From assembly GCA_946800325.1 (NCBI GenBank), contig OX326959.1:40414908-40478907 (forward strand): a stretch of DNA of 64,000 nucleotides. The letters run 5' to 3'. The notes beneath the pieces were generated by a model, which did not search any database, had not been told where the DNA came from, and worked only from the letters and a program-made list of their open reading frames with translations. Within the stretch, counting starts at the first letter, position 1, and each line of letters opens with the position of its first letter. Positions 34,115 to 46,846 of this stretch are shown here, piece after piece. This DNA is from Luzula sylvatica (Eukaryota > Streptophyta > Magnoliopsida > Poales > Juncaceae). The translations under genes were made by a program, and so were the position numbers.

Positions 34115-35134
34115 AGAAATGTGTGTATACATATATATGATAGAAATTTGTGTATACATATATTCATGTCAAAATTATATATATATAGAGTCTGGCTAGC
34201 CCGCTTTTAATAGTACGAAACTGATTTATGCTATTAATTTTTGCATCGTTAGATCCACATCAAGATTTTGATTTGGTAATCAAATAATTCTTGAAGGATA
34301 AATTTTTAACACCGTTCATTTGTGTCAAATTAAGTACATTGTTAAATTCATGGCATTTAATACTCAATTGAATGTAAATAAGGAAATTATATGTAGAAAG
34401 TATATTGTCACAATGTCAATCAAACCTTGATTCATTTTATACACACACAATAAAATGTTGACTTGCTTATCGCTTAAACAGGTTAACTTATACTAAATAA
34501 AGTGATGAAATGCTTAAACAACTTAACTTAGACACTCCAATGAGTCTGTATAAAATATTTTTATACTCGAAGTGATTCATTCGAACGGGAGCCTAAGAGT
34601 CCGTTCGAATAAACCATTCTCTGTCACATTTTCTGGGTTAATTTCAAATTACACTCGTATTAGTCCGTTCGAACGGAGCCTAAGGTTCGTTCGAAAGATT
34701 CACTCTCTGGAACTTAACTTTACATAATCATATTATGCACTTAATTAAGTCCCTGAATATTCATATTCATATATCCTTATATATACATATTTACTGTCGA
34801 TCAAAAATTGTATTTCCTTCCTATATTAAATATTTGAATGTCAATTTTGTAACTAAAAATTAAATATATTGAGAGAGTAATTATAAGGTTTTAATATATT
34901 TTTTATTAATTATTTGTAACACCGTATTTAATTTTTTTCAATCACCCTCTACTTTATAAAAATAAAAATAGTGGCAATTATATTCTTGATAAAATTGAAT
35001 AGAAACTTTGTCTCCAAATTTTAATTAGTATATTTTTATGCTTTTTCCTGTTTGGTCATTCAGCCACGTCATCGAATTCATGAGGATCGTCCGATGCTCT
35101 TATAATTTTACTTGATGAATCTCAGCCATCGATT

Positions 35135-36103
35135 GTTATATAAACTCGGTCTGTATGCATTGTTGTGTACTCAAAGATATTATTCATCTAGGTGTACATT
35201 GGACCACGTCCATTCAACTTTTCTTGCAAAGAAAACATATACACCCCCTTTCTCTTTCCTCTATCTCTAGATCATTCGGCTGAGTGCAAAAGAAAAAAAC
35301 CCTAGCCACGAACCGAGGAGGCGGCGATGTCCATTTTTCTGAAGAAAAGAGGCTATTATTTTGCCACGATTCTCCGGATTTGCGATTTCTTTCCATCAAA
35401 GCCTAGACGGTGAAACCATAGACGCTGAGACTCCACACAAGTCCAAGATGAGACGAAATCCACGGCGGCCAGGTATGCCGTTCTTCCTCATTTTTTGCAG
35501 ATTTCTTTACCTCTTTTTTTTTTCTTTTTTTGTTCTTTTTTCATGAGATTTTGAAGATTATGTTCATCCGTGGTTTATTTTCTTGATTATGTGGTTTATT
35601 TTCGTTAATAAGGCTTTTAAAATCTGTTAGCGTTTCCAATCTGTTTCAAATGCTCGATTTTCGAATGTAATCTTGACTGTTTCTCCCGTATTAATCGACA
35701 TATCCGACTAAATCTGGATTTTCGGTATTTTTACCTGATTTTTGGACTTGGTTTTACTAAATCTGCAGTAAATCTGTTTTGCCCAATTTGGATGATTTTT
35801 GTTATTACTAATTTGAAATGATCAGCTATGATTTGAGTTGTAAATCATGGTCGACTTCAGTGACTTGCTTTTTTGAGTTGTAAAATCATTGCTAAAATAA
35901 AATTCGAGCAGAATTGTTTTCAACTTCTTTATGATTTTTCGTTCATTGGTATTTCTCCTTAAAGTTAGTATCTTTAGTGGCAATTGTTAGTTAATTCTTT
36001 AACTTGATCTTTTTGTGTGAATTGTATATGTTTTGTTAAATTTATACTGTCTAATTTGAATTCCCCTCTTTGCTGCAGAGTTCAAAAAATCTTTTGCATC
36101 CAG
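35135..36103 (+). other. Leader exons of a spliced transcription unit, unit 3
   Basis: TATA box near 35136, exon 1 with donor after 35472, exon 2 at 36079-36103 (substitutions give 'ttcaaaaaatcttttgcatc'). Unlike units 1 and 2, the region continues without a CACTA break towards EF-hand coding DNA about 400 bases downstream. This suggests the leader once belonged to, or was fused with, the calmodulin-like gene. Confidence 0.4.
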
Positions 36104-36369
36104 GTAAAATTATAAATCTTTTTCTTCTTCTATTCCTTGCCAATTTTTGATAGTCCAACTTTTAGTGAATTCTTTACTGATAGAGAACAGAAACAACATT
36201 TTTCAATATCTGGTACCGGTGTTGTACCTGTTTTGAGCCACAATAACTAAATGGGTAATTAATTAATCAATGCTTTTGGTCTGGAAGAATATTTGGTGGG
36301 GCAAAATTGATATTTTTTAACTTTTTGTTTGTTAGAGGTGTGAGTAAATTGAATAGCAAAGTGCGAGAT

Positions 36370-36885
36370 TCGAGACCGATACGAAAACGAATTTGCTATT
36401 GCTGTGTTCTCCTATAGTGATTGATGCTGATCAGAACGAACAAATCAGGTAATTAATTAATCAATTAATTAATTAATGTCATTTGTTTGGCACAATTGTA
36501 TTTATTTGCAATTGGTTTGCGATTGCAGGGTATGGAACTTGATCATTTGGTACACAAAGACGATGAGGATGATAACGGATTCATGAGTTCTGAGGAATTC
36601 GGGAAGTTAATGAGCGGTGCAGAAGGCGACGATGCTGATGAGTTGGAATTGGAGCATACTTTCCAAGTGATTGATGTTGATCAGAACGTTGTGGTGTCAA
36701 CATTTGTAAATTGTCAGGGTACCTAATGGGCTAGGCAAGGCGGCTTTGGTTGCACATTCTCGGAGGATATCAATGGGGTTGATCATGACGGAGATGGAAT
36801 GGTTTCCTTCAAAAAACTGATAGTAATGATTTCTTCGGCTGCGCTTCGAGTGGCCACAACGACGAAGGTATTATATTTCTTCGGC
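36370..36885 (+). pseudogene. Calmodulin-like (EF-hand Ca2+-binding) gene fragment, degenerate
   Basis: After an acceptor (gattgcag, about 36529) the frame encodes KDDEDDNGFMSSEEF, matching an EF-hand loop with Glu at position 12. A linker follows, then HTFQVIDVDQN, like calmodulin's third EF-hand but with the invariant loop Gly changed to Val. A stop (TAATGG, 36724) interrupts. In another frame, DHDGDGMVSFKK matches EF-hand 4 but with Lys at position 12 in place of Glu. Order and spacing follow calmodulin. An upstream piece near 36418 (VIDADQN) repeats the third-hand motif. Frame breaks and lost Ca2+-ligating residues mark a pseudogene, perhaps a captured one given the Helitron end downstream. 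Confidence 0.65.
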
Positions 36886-37972
36886 TGCATAAGTTTTAGG
36901 AATTTTTTTTATATGTTTACATTGAAAAAGTTTTGAATCTTTTGTTTCTTTTTGTGCAATTATTCGAGGGAAGGAGTATTGGTTGTTTGCGTGCTCTTCA
37001 GTGTACAGTCGACCTTGAGTCGCCAAACATTTTGTTCAGAGAAAATTTAGGTATTCAAATTTTTATTTTAACCCTTCTTATTCTCAACAATTCGTTAAAA
37101 AGAAAATCCTTTCCTTGCTTTCCTTTTTCAGATATTAAATGCACAAGACGACAAAGATGCCGGCTCAGTGGTAAGCAATTTTTTCTTTTGGTCTTTGCGA
37201 TTAGTTTGATTTATATTTATTTCTAATTTCTAATAGGTCCACTTTATTGACAAATAATCATCATTTCTTTAGTACAGGGAAAACGGGCGAACATGAATGG
37301 AAATTCACAATAAAGCCCCTCGATTCTTCTTACATTGCAAAAAAAAGGGCAAAAAAAAGTCTGTTGCGACAACAAAAATATATAATTTTTTTAAAATGTA
37401 AACAGTGCAAATCATGAACAGATAAGCTTTTTTGATTTTCAAATAAACTTCGTTGAGGATAAACTACGCACGATATGTTTTCATTTCCATATATGTGGCA
37501 AAACAATGACCTCTCCAAATAGTAATTCTTTAACTGCTTGGTCAAACAAAAAATATGAATCATTCTCTTACAATGCTTGGTTGAACTTTGAAACATATGA
37601 TGGTGCTGCCTGATATAATTGTGATCAGTTATTGTTTGCGGATGTAACCATGTTCTATTCACAGTGTGGTAAACGGTTCCGCATGTTTTATCCAAAACAA
37701 ACATAAGACTCGCCTCATGCTCTAATTCTGAACGAATTTGTCGTCTCAATTATGCCTCTTATGTTACAATAAAACAATGCAAAACAGTGGCAACAAAAAA
37801 AGATTTTGAAGGATACGCAAATCCTCACTAAAAGGGTCTCTCGGACAACCATTGGATCTTTATTATACATACTTCAACTCTCATCTTAAAGAAAAATAAC
37901 ACTAACTGAAAAAAAATGAAACTAGAGAAAACAAACACCAATTTGCTAAAATACAACAATTTCATCGACATA
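36886..37972. other. Decayed region between EF-hand fragment and Helitron end
   Basis: May hold further decayed exons of the EF-hand gene: splice-like junctions lie near 37047 and 37130. A 139-codon minus-strand frame (37330-37749, starting MRRQIRSELEHEA) is the longest non-repetitive open frame here, but I recognise no domain and it is single-copy. It could be chance or a captured fragment. Confidence 0.3.
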
Positions 37973-38003
37973 ACCCCGCGCAATGGCGCGGGGGTAAAGC
38001 TAG
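37973..38003 (+). mobile_element. Helitron-type 3' terminus with perfect 8-bp hairpin
   Basis: CCCCGCGC, loop AATG, GCGCGGGG, then 'gtaaag' and CTAG followed by T. The stem is perfect and longer than that at 2062. It lies just downstream of the EF-hand gene fragment, consistent with a gene-capturing Helitron. The 5' TC end was not found. Confidence 0.65.
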
Positions 38004-38448
38004 TTATCATTTATTATCATTGTGGGCACTTCATAAACTTACTCTCATATTTTGATAGATATTCTTTTATCTTGAATTTTAAAAAGAAAACTTGGGAATT
38101 CAAATGCTTGCTTATGTCATCTTAAATTCCGGATTCTACCAGAACTGGGAATGCAAATTATGTTTTTGTTGGAGAATTGTTTTAGTAGTAACTTTAAAAT
38201 CGTAAAAATCCATTAACAGAAGGCCTGTAGGCTGAGTCTTATAACTTAATGCTTGACTTAAAAATTTGGTTCAAATTTGTTGAAATAATTAATTTATTTT
38301 CTTTATTAAAATAATATAATTACTTGATGGCTAACAAATTGAAAGAATATTCGGGAGAAATCTTCATAACCCCTAAATATATACCAACTTAATCAAGTTT
38401 GTGAGCCATCTAGCTTGCTCTAGAACTTTCAAAGTATACTCAATCTGA
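38004..38448. other. Single-copy intergenic DNA between units 3 and 4
   Basis: No gene. A weak tRNA-like stretch ('aatgcttgac…ttggttcaaattt', about 38240-38285) may be another SINE relic. Confidence 0.35.
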
Positions 38449-39471
38449 GGGGTTAGTGATAATTATTTTTTTAATTAACACAAATACACTTAATTAATAA
38501 TTAATTATTATAGAATTAAGGTATATATGAATTAATAATTAATAATTAATATGTATTCACTGTTAATAGAGTGTATTTATATTAATTAAGAGGGTAATTA
38601 GTTGTTAATCCCAATATAATCATTGTGTGGGAGAAACTAGGGAGAAGAGTAAAATTTCCCTCGTTTTTTTATTTAAGCTTCGGTTGACCAATAGCAAGAG
38701 CTGGATTTAAACCGACATAAATCATTGAAAAAAAAAAAATCAAAATAATAAATCCTTTTGTTGAAATAAAAAATTTGTTTTTTCGTTGAAATAAAACATT
38801 GTTTTTTTTATTGAATTAGAGAATAGATATTTCTACTCTTCGATTAAAAAACTCAGTTTTTGTATATTTGTAATTTATAATTTGTTAATTGTTACAGGCT
38901 GGGAAAATAAGATCATCTATATTTCCTTGAAAATACAAAGGTGCTTAATTAAAAGAAAAACCTCCACACATTGGCCACCTTTCCAGAAATTCAATTTCAC
39001 CTTGTAAAAGTCATGCAAAACTTTGGATGATTCTTCTCTCGAAACCAAGAGTGCATAATTCAAAGGTCAAATGTCAGGATTTGTAATTTGTTCAATGAAA
39101 TTTGAAGAAGAAACCAACATATGTTTTTATTCTCATCATTGTTGACCTCTTTTCAGACTCGGGCCAAGCGATAGGTCCAAAAAATTCGAATTTCGAATCC
39201 AAATGTTTAGATGATTCAAAATTTTCAAAATACATGATTTGTCCAGTTAAAAATATTGATAATTACAATTAAACAATAAAAATTCTTGTGATTCATTGGT
39301 AAAAAATAATTATCTCTCTTCTAAGAAGTCATGAGTTCAAATACCACAACATATAATTTTCGATTTTTTTTTCCAATATAATGAAAATAGGAAAAAAATT
39401 TGATCTAAACGAGATTTGAACAAATCACACAATCGATTGTGACAAAATACGTTAACTTTTCTTCAAACAAA

Positions 39472-39582
39472 TTAATTGTATACGGGATTCACTTTCAAAC
39501 TAGGCTTCGCGTACTCGAAAACTTGGGACCGGACATGCCTCTTTTGTGCTGAAAGAATTTTGTTCGACGCCTTCGTTTTCAT
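39472..39582 (-). pseudogene. Type F relic, unit 4
   Basis: Same 36-codon frame with the 7-bp signature deletion. Confidence 0.35.
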
Positions 39583-39899
39583 ATTTTTGACGTACATAGA
39601 AGTAAGCACAAGAATATATTCAATACTTTTTATTTAAAACGTAATTTTGCATGTAATTTATACTCATTCCCTGGCATTTTCAATTGCTTTTATACTATAT
39701 ATTATTTAATATTTACATCATAAAAACTTCACCTTTTTTTACACCATATCTATAACAAGAAGTATTCACGACCTTCCTTACAAAATAAAATATCCAAAAT
39801 ACCATGACTATTTTCTACAACAAAAATAACAAAAAAAATCATGTTCATCAACGGGTTATTGAACGAAAACGGTGAATATGACCTCGCTACATCGAATTA

Positions 39900-40109
39900 C
39901 TAATCACATTGATCTCCAATATTGGCGCCGTAGTCATAATTGTTTGAAACGTAATGATCATTGGTCGAGCTTTCACAGTAGGAATTCGTATTTGGAGGCC
40001 TTGTTTCTCTTCTATGCGGACAACCCGCAATCTGGCACGTTTTCCTTCCCGGACATGCAGGGTGCCTCTTTGAATTAGTATTTGGAGGTCTTGTTGCCGG
40101 AGAGGACAT
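39900..40109 (-). CDS. Type A small Cys protein, unit 4, intact
   Basis: A 69-codon frame beginning MSSPATRPPNTNS, then KRHPACPG with cysteines 19, 25 and 30, His32, Cys45 and Cys68. Lacks the 4-bp deletion of units 2 and 3. Keeps the duplicated RPPNTNS block at 7-13 and 37-43. TATA box at 40281-40288, with a long AAT microsatellite upstream. Function unknown. Confidence 0.6.
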   Translation of the reverse strand: MSSPATRPPNTNSKRHPACPGRKTCQIAGCPHRRETRPPNTNSYCESSTNDHYVSNNYDYGANIGDQCD

Positions 40110-40280
40110 GTTCCGATTATTTTGATTCACTTCTTTTAAAAACAAGGTAGGAATATATAGTACTTTCGTGGACCGGAGTATTTCTAGATTGAAGTCGGAG
40201 AAAATTTGCAGTAGATTGAAATAGGTTTTGAAATAGATAGAAAATTAGAAATAGGTCTTGAAAATTTTGTATGTTGTAAA

Positions 40281-40288
40281 TATTTATA
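40281..40288 (-). promoter_or_regulatory. TATA box of type A, unit 4
   Basis: TATAAATA on the minus strand, about 170 bases upstream of A. Confidence 0.55.
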
Positions 40289-40405
40289 GGAGAGGAAGGG
40301 AGAGTGTTGTATGGAAATTACATTCAAATTTCCATCATTAGAGAATGGAAATGGATCATTGAGCGAGCTAATAAGAAAAAGGTCCCAAAACCAATGCAAT
40401 AGTAT

Positions 40406-40407
40406 CC

Positions 40408-40462
<55 letters not shown>

Positions 40463-40502
40463 CAACAATAAAAATAATAATAATAACAACAACAACAACA
40501 AC

Positions 40503-40554
<52 letters not shown>
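40406..40554. repeat. Longest (AAT)n/(AAC)n microsatellite upstream of A, unit 4
   Basis: About 148 bases, the longest allele at this site. It sits about 120 bases upstream of the A TATA box. Confidence 0.9.
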
Positions 40555-42203
40555 GGGTTTTTTTTGAGAAATTAAAACTAGGGTTTTGTAAAAATATCAA
40601 AGTTTCGCAAAAATACACCCCACAATAGATTCGTACGTTAACACAATATATTTTTGGACGAAATGTGATTTTAATATTAAAAAGTCACCAACGTCAAAAA
40701 ACAAATTAATCTTTTTGTATATGCATTAGAACGTTTGATATTATTTGCAAACATTAATTGCAATAATTTTCTTTTTTGATCATTTGTGTGACCAGCACAG
40801 GAATTTCATTTTTTAATAGTTGAAATTTCATTGATATTGTTTTTCAAACATTTCTTCCTAACTAAGAATTCTTGAGATTTAGTAAACTACTATATGTTTA
40901 TTAGCTCAACATGAAAGCAGATGAAAATTAGAAAAATAGAAAACGTGTGTAATTCTCAAAGCAATTAATTAAAACCGAGTAAACTAGAAATAAAATAATA
41001 AACAAAGGTTGACGTTTAAAAATTTCTAGTATAGTCCCTGAACTTCAATATTTTTCTATATTTTATTTAATATGGAATTTCTTGGAATGTTCGCTAATTA
41101 TAAACCTTTCATTTATCATTAGTTTATAGAAACTTTAACTTTGATAATGGAGGGCAAATAATGAACATTCAAAGAAGCAAGCTAGTCATGGTATATGGAA
41201 ATAAGGGATATGAGTACAATTTATCCTATGTCTGAGAGAAAGGCATTACAACCTTGAAATAAGGGATATGAGTAAAATAATGAACAATTATAATCGAGTA
41301 GATTGAATGCTTGACACAAAATGTTGAAGAGGTTATGTGTTCTAGTTCCATCAGCATCAGCATCATATAAAAAATATATATGTATCAATAATGACAAGAG
41401 ACCGCTTGTTCGGCGTCATTCGAGAAAAAAAAAAGAAACTAAACCAACTAGCTAATTGAGATGTTTTAGTTCAAGTTCTATGTGTGAGAGAAAGGCATTA
41501 CAACCTTGAAATGTAGATGGAGATTATGATCCTAGATCTTCCTCATTATCATTATACAGGGTGTTTATTTTTTCAATCACAAGAAAACAGAAAATAGCAA
41601 TTACATAGTTTGTTCTTTGTTGAATTCTTAATCGGCCTCTAATTACTTACGCATTTTTATATAAATTTATGTTTGTATTTATTTGGCCATAAATTCTTTC
41701 TGATGGGATAAAATAGAGAAACTTTACGATCAAGAGATCATCAGAATCTTTAAACTAAACCAATTCAAGGGAGCAGCACAATCTTTAAGACGCTGTAATT
41801 CGCTCATCAAGATAGCATTAATATCGTGCCTCTGATTAGATGAAATCTCATAAAATAATTCAGAACTCAAGCAAAAGCCATCGCGAAATTCCGAAATTCT
41901 AGATAAAGAAGGAGCATGAATTTCGTGCCTCTAAGAGATGGAAATAGATCTTAATGGAGGATAATAGATCTAATTATGTTTCACATAATTGAGTTGTTTT
42001 AAATTACAATTAAGATTCAACAGAAGAGTAAATCAGAAAAATAGATTATTTCACAAGAATAAATCATTGCTTATAACAATTTTAACATGAATACACAAAC
42101 AACTTTTATCCTTGAAAAGCAAAACAAACGCATCCAAAATAATCTTGTTCTTTTTTTTATTTTTCTTGCACACGAAACAAGTCCTAAATAAACTCGACCA
42201 AAA

Positions 42204-42413
42204 TCATTTAAAACTCGTCTGCCTATCTTGGAGTAACAAAAACAGAAATAAGAAGAACAGAACTCGACACTCCTCGTCTGGATCGAGCCATGCGGCACTA
42301 CACGCTCCTGCGCCAATATTATGAATACACCTTGACAACTTGCACCTCTTCTTTCCTGGACAAGCTGGATGTCTTTTAAGGGATTGCAAACTCTTCTTCT
42401 CAGAGGAATACAT
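42204..42413 (-). CDS. Type B small Cys protein, unit 4
   Basis: A 69-codon frame with the full signature. It differs from other B copies at several sites (LSRCIHN in place of LSGCIHN; GACSAAWLD in place of GAYSAARLD), adding one cysteine. TATA box at 42514-42520. The most diverged B copy in the window. Confidence 0.6.
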   Translation of the reverse strand: MYSSEKKSLQSLKRHPACPGKKRCKLSRCIHNIGAGACSAAWLDPDEECRVLFFLFLFLLLQDRQTSFK

Positions 42414-42513
42414 CTTGCTTATTTCTAGGGTTTAACTTTTAAGTTAGATTATGAATTGGAAAAATTTGTCGGATAAATGAGAGATGAATATAGGAAATGT
42501 AGTTTGCATCCTC

Positions 42514-42520
42514 ATTTATA
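42514..42520 (-). promoter_or_regulatory. TATA box of type B, unit 4
   Basis: TATAAAT on the minus strand, about 100 bases upstream of B. Confidence 0.55.
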
Positions 42521-43609
42521 GGGAACTTTGAGTAGGTTTTAATTTTATTAGTATGAAGTTTCCTCCGTTGACTTGAAAATAGTTCGATTATATATAAAAT
42601 GAATTAAGAGCGGAAAATACGTGGAATAAACTAGGTAAAATTGGAGGAAAATACTAGTGAAAATGGATGGTAAGTTAAAGAGTTTTAAAGGGTAATGCAT
42701 TCCTTTACTTATTGCCCAAGTAGAGACTATATAATAGTTTATTCGTTATAAGGACATGCAAACTAATTAACAGACAGCTGTGGATTAATCCGACAACTAT
42801 CTTAATCAGCGATTTACTGTGGCAGAAATATAATGGCCTATTATATACTCCATATGCATATAGTCGGAATTTATATGGTCATTTAAAGTTTAAACTCAAT
42901 TAGATTCATATCGTTTAAATTCATGAAAATAATAGACATGATACAACAAGTTAAGTTTAAATTCAATTAGGTTAATGTCCATTTTGGATAAAATCAACTT
43001 AATTAATGTGGGGTAAAATTAGATGACATTTAATTTTATCAAGTTAGAGAACTAATCAGGATTTTAGATTGCACAAGATGAAAACTTGAAAGTCAAATTA
43101 ATCAAGGATTAGAAGTTCCAAATTTTCTTGATTAATTAGATTCATTTTAGTTTAATATTTTAAATACTTTATATCGATCAATAAAAAAAATACTTTATAT
43201 CGAATCTGGCTAAATAGATAACCACATCGCAAAAATGCCACATAAATTCCAGGAAGTTTCTTAGTTGAATTGAGGAAATCAATTAAATCAGCTCTATTTA
43301 TCCGAGTGCAAAAGAACTTAAAAATATTATTTTTTGTTTCTTTTATAATATATATATATGAATTTAGTAAAATCCAGCTACTCAATGTAGCTGGCTTAAT
43401 AAAAATAGCATGAAGAGAAAATACGTGTTCGATATATAATTCATGCTTATCGAATTTATTTAAAAATAAAATAAAGGAAAAAACGTGTTTGGTTTTTTTA
43501 AGTATAGTCCTGGACTCTTGTGAACTTTCATTAGTAGTCACATAAGTTCCAAGCATTTTCTTATACGCAAACTCCATATAACCGCCTTATACAGCTTTAC
43601 AAAAGCCCT

Positions 43610-43624
43610 TATATATATACTATA
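43610..43624 (+). promoter_or_regulatory. TATA region of type C, unit 4
   Basis: 'tatatatatactata' about 100 bases upstream of C; slightly shorter than in other units. Confidence 0.55.
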
Positions 43625-43720
43625 TGTCCTTTCAACTCCCAACTCCACCACTAAGAAAATATTAATCCTTCAAACCCTAAAACCGCAAACAAATATTAAT
43701 CCTAAGCCTCAAAAGGGATC

Positions 43721-43945
43721 ATGTCTTCTCCTGATTACCCAAAACCCCTTAAAAAGCGGCACCCTGCTTGCCCAGGCGAGGAACGGTGCACATTTTCAAG
43801 CTGTTCTCATAGACGATCCTCAAACACTTCAAGATTCTCACATTATTATTGTCACGAGTTTGGGATCCATCGTGATCGTCCCATAAATCATCATTCCCAC
43901 TTGCAAAGGCGTCGGCGCTTCATGTTGTACTTTAATATTCTATGA
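43721..43945 (+). CDS. Type C small Cys protein, unit 4, intact
   Basis: A 74-codon frame with KRHPACPG, cysteines 17, 23, 28 and 44, His30 and the His/Arg-rich tail. It differs from units 2 and 3 at two residues (NTSRFS and LQRRRRF). The GAA run after its stop is short. No D copy follows. Probably the least rearranged C locus. Confidence 0.6.
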   Translation: MSSPDYPKPLKKRHPACPGEERCTFSSCSHRRSSNTSRFSHYYCHEFGIHRDRPINHHSHLQRRRRFMLYFNIL

Positions 43946-44400
43946 GAAGAAGAAGAAGAAGAGGAGATAAATATTATAAGTTTTTTTTGTTAATTAGATT
44001 TTTTGTTATCACTGATATGTGTATAGGCATGGAAAATATTTTGGCAAAAAAGAAAATAAAAAAATAAGAATATTTTGTAAAAGATTTTGTTATATCAAAG
44101 GATATTTTTAATTACATTTATATACTTATGGAGATTACCGAATTATCTCATGTTTTTGACACTTATTATGGCCCTTACATACAGTATGGATTATGAATGT
44201 TCAAGGACAATTGGTCTTTTGGAAAACATTTGGGAACCCCTTATTTTTTAGTGAAAGAGTCGAAATTTCTTAATAAGACATTAATACATGCGCTACAATG
44301 AATACAAAGTAAATTTTTTTTCCTACATATAAAATTCCTTCAAAATATCTTTCATAAAAACTCTTCGTATTAGCTTCATAGGAAAGTTCATTTATAATTA

Positions 44401-46846
44401 AGACTAATTCTTGCAAACTTTGATTAATTTATGCATAATAATGATTTTGTGATTAGTTTATTTCATAAACTATACAAAATCCCACTTTCCTTTTAAATTT
44501 CCCAATAAATAACTATCTAACTAAATTTGCCAGTATTTTACTCTCTTTCACAAATATAATACTTGAAATTCTACAATCACACTTCAGAAGCTATTGCTTC
44601 AAAAAAAAAATCCAAACCCAAAAGTACCATAAAATTCTAATCCAATTAAATCTAAACTTTGAACCCAAATCAAAAAAATTTCAAGGCTTTATGAATCCTA
44701 AATTCTAAATTCCCTAGAGCCCTAGATCCAATAAATTCTAGAGTTGAAACTATAAATTCCAATTCCTATTGAGATATCCATGTTTGATAAACAATAAATT
44801 CAAAATTGCATTCATGATGCAACCCATATCATTTTTCTTGTAAATGTTTTCTCATAATTTAGCATAGTTGCTCCGATATTTATAGTTAGATGTTTCACAT
44901 TTCAAGGTTTTGATTGATTTGTATAATTTTTTTATATTATAATTTCCATTAGTTTTTTCCTATGTTTTAGTAGGTTTAATTATAAAAAAATGTATTCGTG
45001 CCTCTATACAACAATGTCAAGGTTCAAAAATATTTCTATATGTCCTCGAATGCATGTTTTAATGTTGTCACACATACACGCATTGACATATCTTAGTAGG
45101 GGTCAGGAGACATCACTCTTCCAAGATTTTCACAGAACAATGTATATAGTTACTGATTCAGCATAATTTATCTGTATAACAGTGTAAATTTTACACCCCC
45201 CCCCCCCCCCCCTTCCCCAAAGATTTTTGTACTGTAATTTAAGTATATATATTATTTGTGTTGTTTAATATAGATCTAGAGGAGGGTGAATAGGTAATCC
45301 TAATTCTAATTTTGCAAGCTAATAGAATGCAATTTAGGTATTTGTGTAATCTTAAATAATTTAAAATAAATAGATAATGTACCACAATCTATGACACACA
45401 ATATTTATTACGGAGTTCGGTAGGTGGTTGCTTTGTAGTTTTAACTCACTGTTTACTTTCTCAATCGACCTACTCGATAATTTACAAGTACCTACGTCTC
45501 TGATGATGCTTTGCGCCGTTTAGACACTCTATTAAATTTTACCGAATCAAAGATTACAAGATTTCCCAAGATCGAATTATATGTTTCTATCGATCTATGT
45601 CAGACTTTACAATTTAGTGCTAGCCTATTGCAATCTACAAATCGAACTCTGTATAATCGGTCACGCGACTGGGGAATCGTTTGTAGGAATGATTGGAAAG
45701 ATCTATCCTAGATCAAGGTATTGATTTAGAGAAATTAAACTGAAGATATTTTGGCTAGTTTTTCTCTCTTTGATATTGTATAAAAGTTGTGGAAGAGATA
45801 GAGAGAAACTCAAGATATTTAGCCTATAATTTATAACTACTAATATTTCTTTATAATTATTGTTTTGTTGTTTGAATTATTTTTATTTTGCAACTCGTTA
45901 TTGTTGAAACGAAATTCTCTTCATCAAAAGTTGAAGACTTTATTTTGTTTATTGATGTATCTGAAGTTGCGGAATATTTTTTTGTGATTTCTTCTTGAAC
46001 AACATAGAATATCATAACAGTAATATTATATTCAAAATCACCTGTTATAATATTTATTTCGTTATTGTTTTTCTTGTAAATAGTTTAAACAGTAGAAATA
46101 ACACGTGCTTTATATTATTTTATATCATGCAATGGAAAATATAAAATAATATAAAACTCAATCGTGGAAGTAATTTAATAAATAATATCGAAATTTAATT
46201 TATAATAAACGTAAATACAAATTATTTTATATGACATGATTTTTTTTATTTACATTTTTTAAAACAACAATACAATTTGATAGGTATTTATAAGTTTAAG
46301 AAGTTATTTAGACGGATGAACTATTTTTTAGTTCTATTACTTTTTGAAAAAAATTTGTTTGCTTAAAAACACAAATATAATTTACTTAGTATTATATGAG
46401 ATTCTTATAGCTATAATTTAAAAAAAATAAAAGTAATAATACTTAAAAATTCTTTAAGACAAATAAAATTCTTAAAAATTTATTATGTAAATATGTATTT
46501 TTTTGCATTGTATTTTCTTACATAATATCTTTTCAAATTGAAATTATGAAAAACGGTATGTACGAACTATGTTAATATGGATGTCAAAATAAAGAGAAAA
46601 TGAAAATGAATATATTTGATGGATTATAAAATTAAATTTCTAGAAATAATACTAATATATTTTCTACGTTTTATAATATTACATATTAAATTATTAATAT
46701 TTTATATATAAACTTTTCATATTCCATTGCATTCACATTTGATCATTTAATCTTATGTGAAATGTTAAAACAATTGATTAGACTTGGTCTAATGTGATTC
46801 TAACCAATAATAATATGCCACATTATTAATGTAGGATGATGTGACT
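44401..46846. other. Single-copy AT-rich DNA with no supported gene
   Basis: Contains a 17-C run (45196-45212). About 45260-45500 includes 'ctagaggagggtgaatagg' and 'tttattacggagttcgg', phrases that recur in plant retroelement-like repeats, but no element could be bounded. A 66-codon frame at 45511-45711 has no recognisable domain. Confidence 0.4.

Larger units (their letters stand above)
38449..44400. repeat. Cassette unit 4 (F, A, B, C all intact; no D)
   Basis: Fourth cassette, starting at 'ctgaggggttagtgataatt' (equivalent to about 3254). It is the only unit with intact A, B and C and the only one without the D duplication. Homology ends near 44400, before the AT-microsatellite and leader-exon part. 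Confidence 0.85.

Noticed and set aside
37330..37749. 139-codon minus-strand frame near the Helitron end
   Set aside because: Kept only as a note in the region entry: single-copy, no domain, no promoter or splice evidence.
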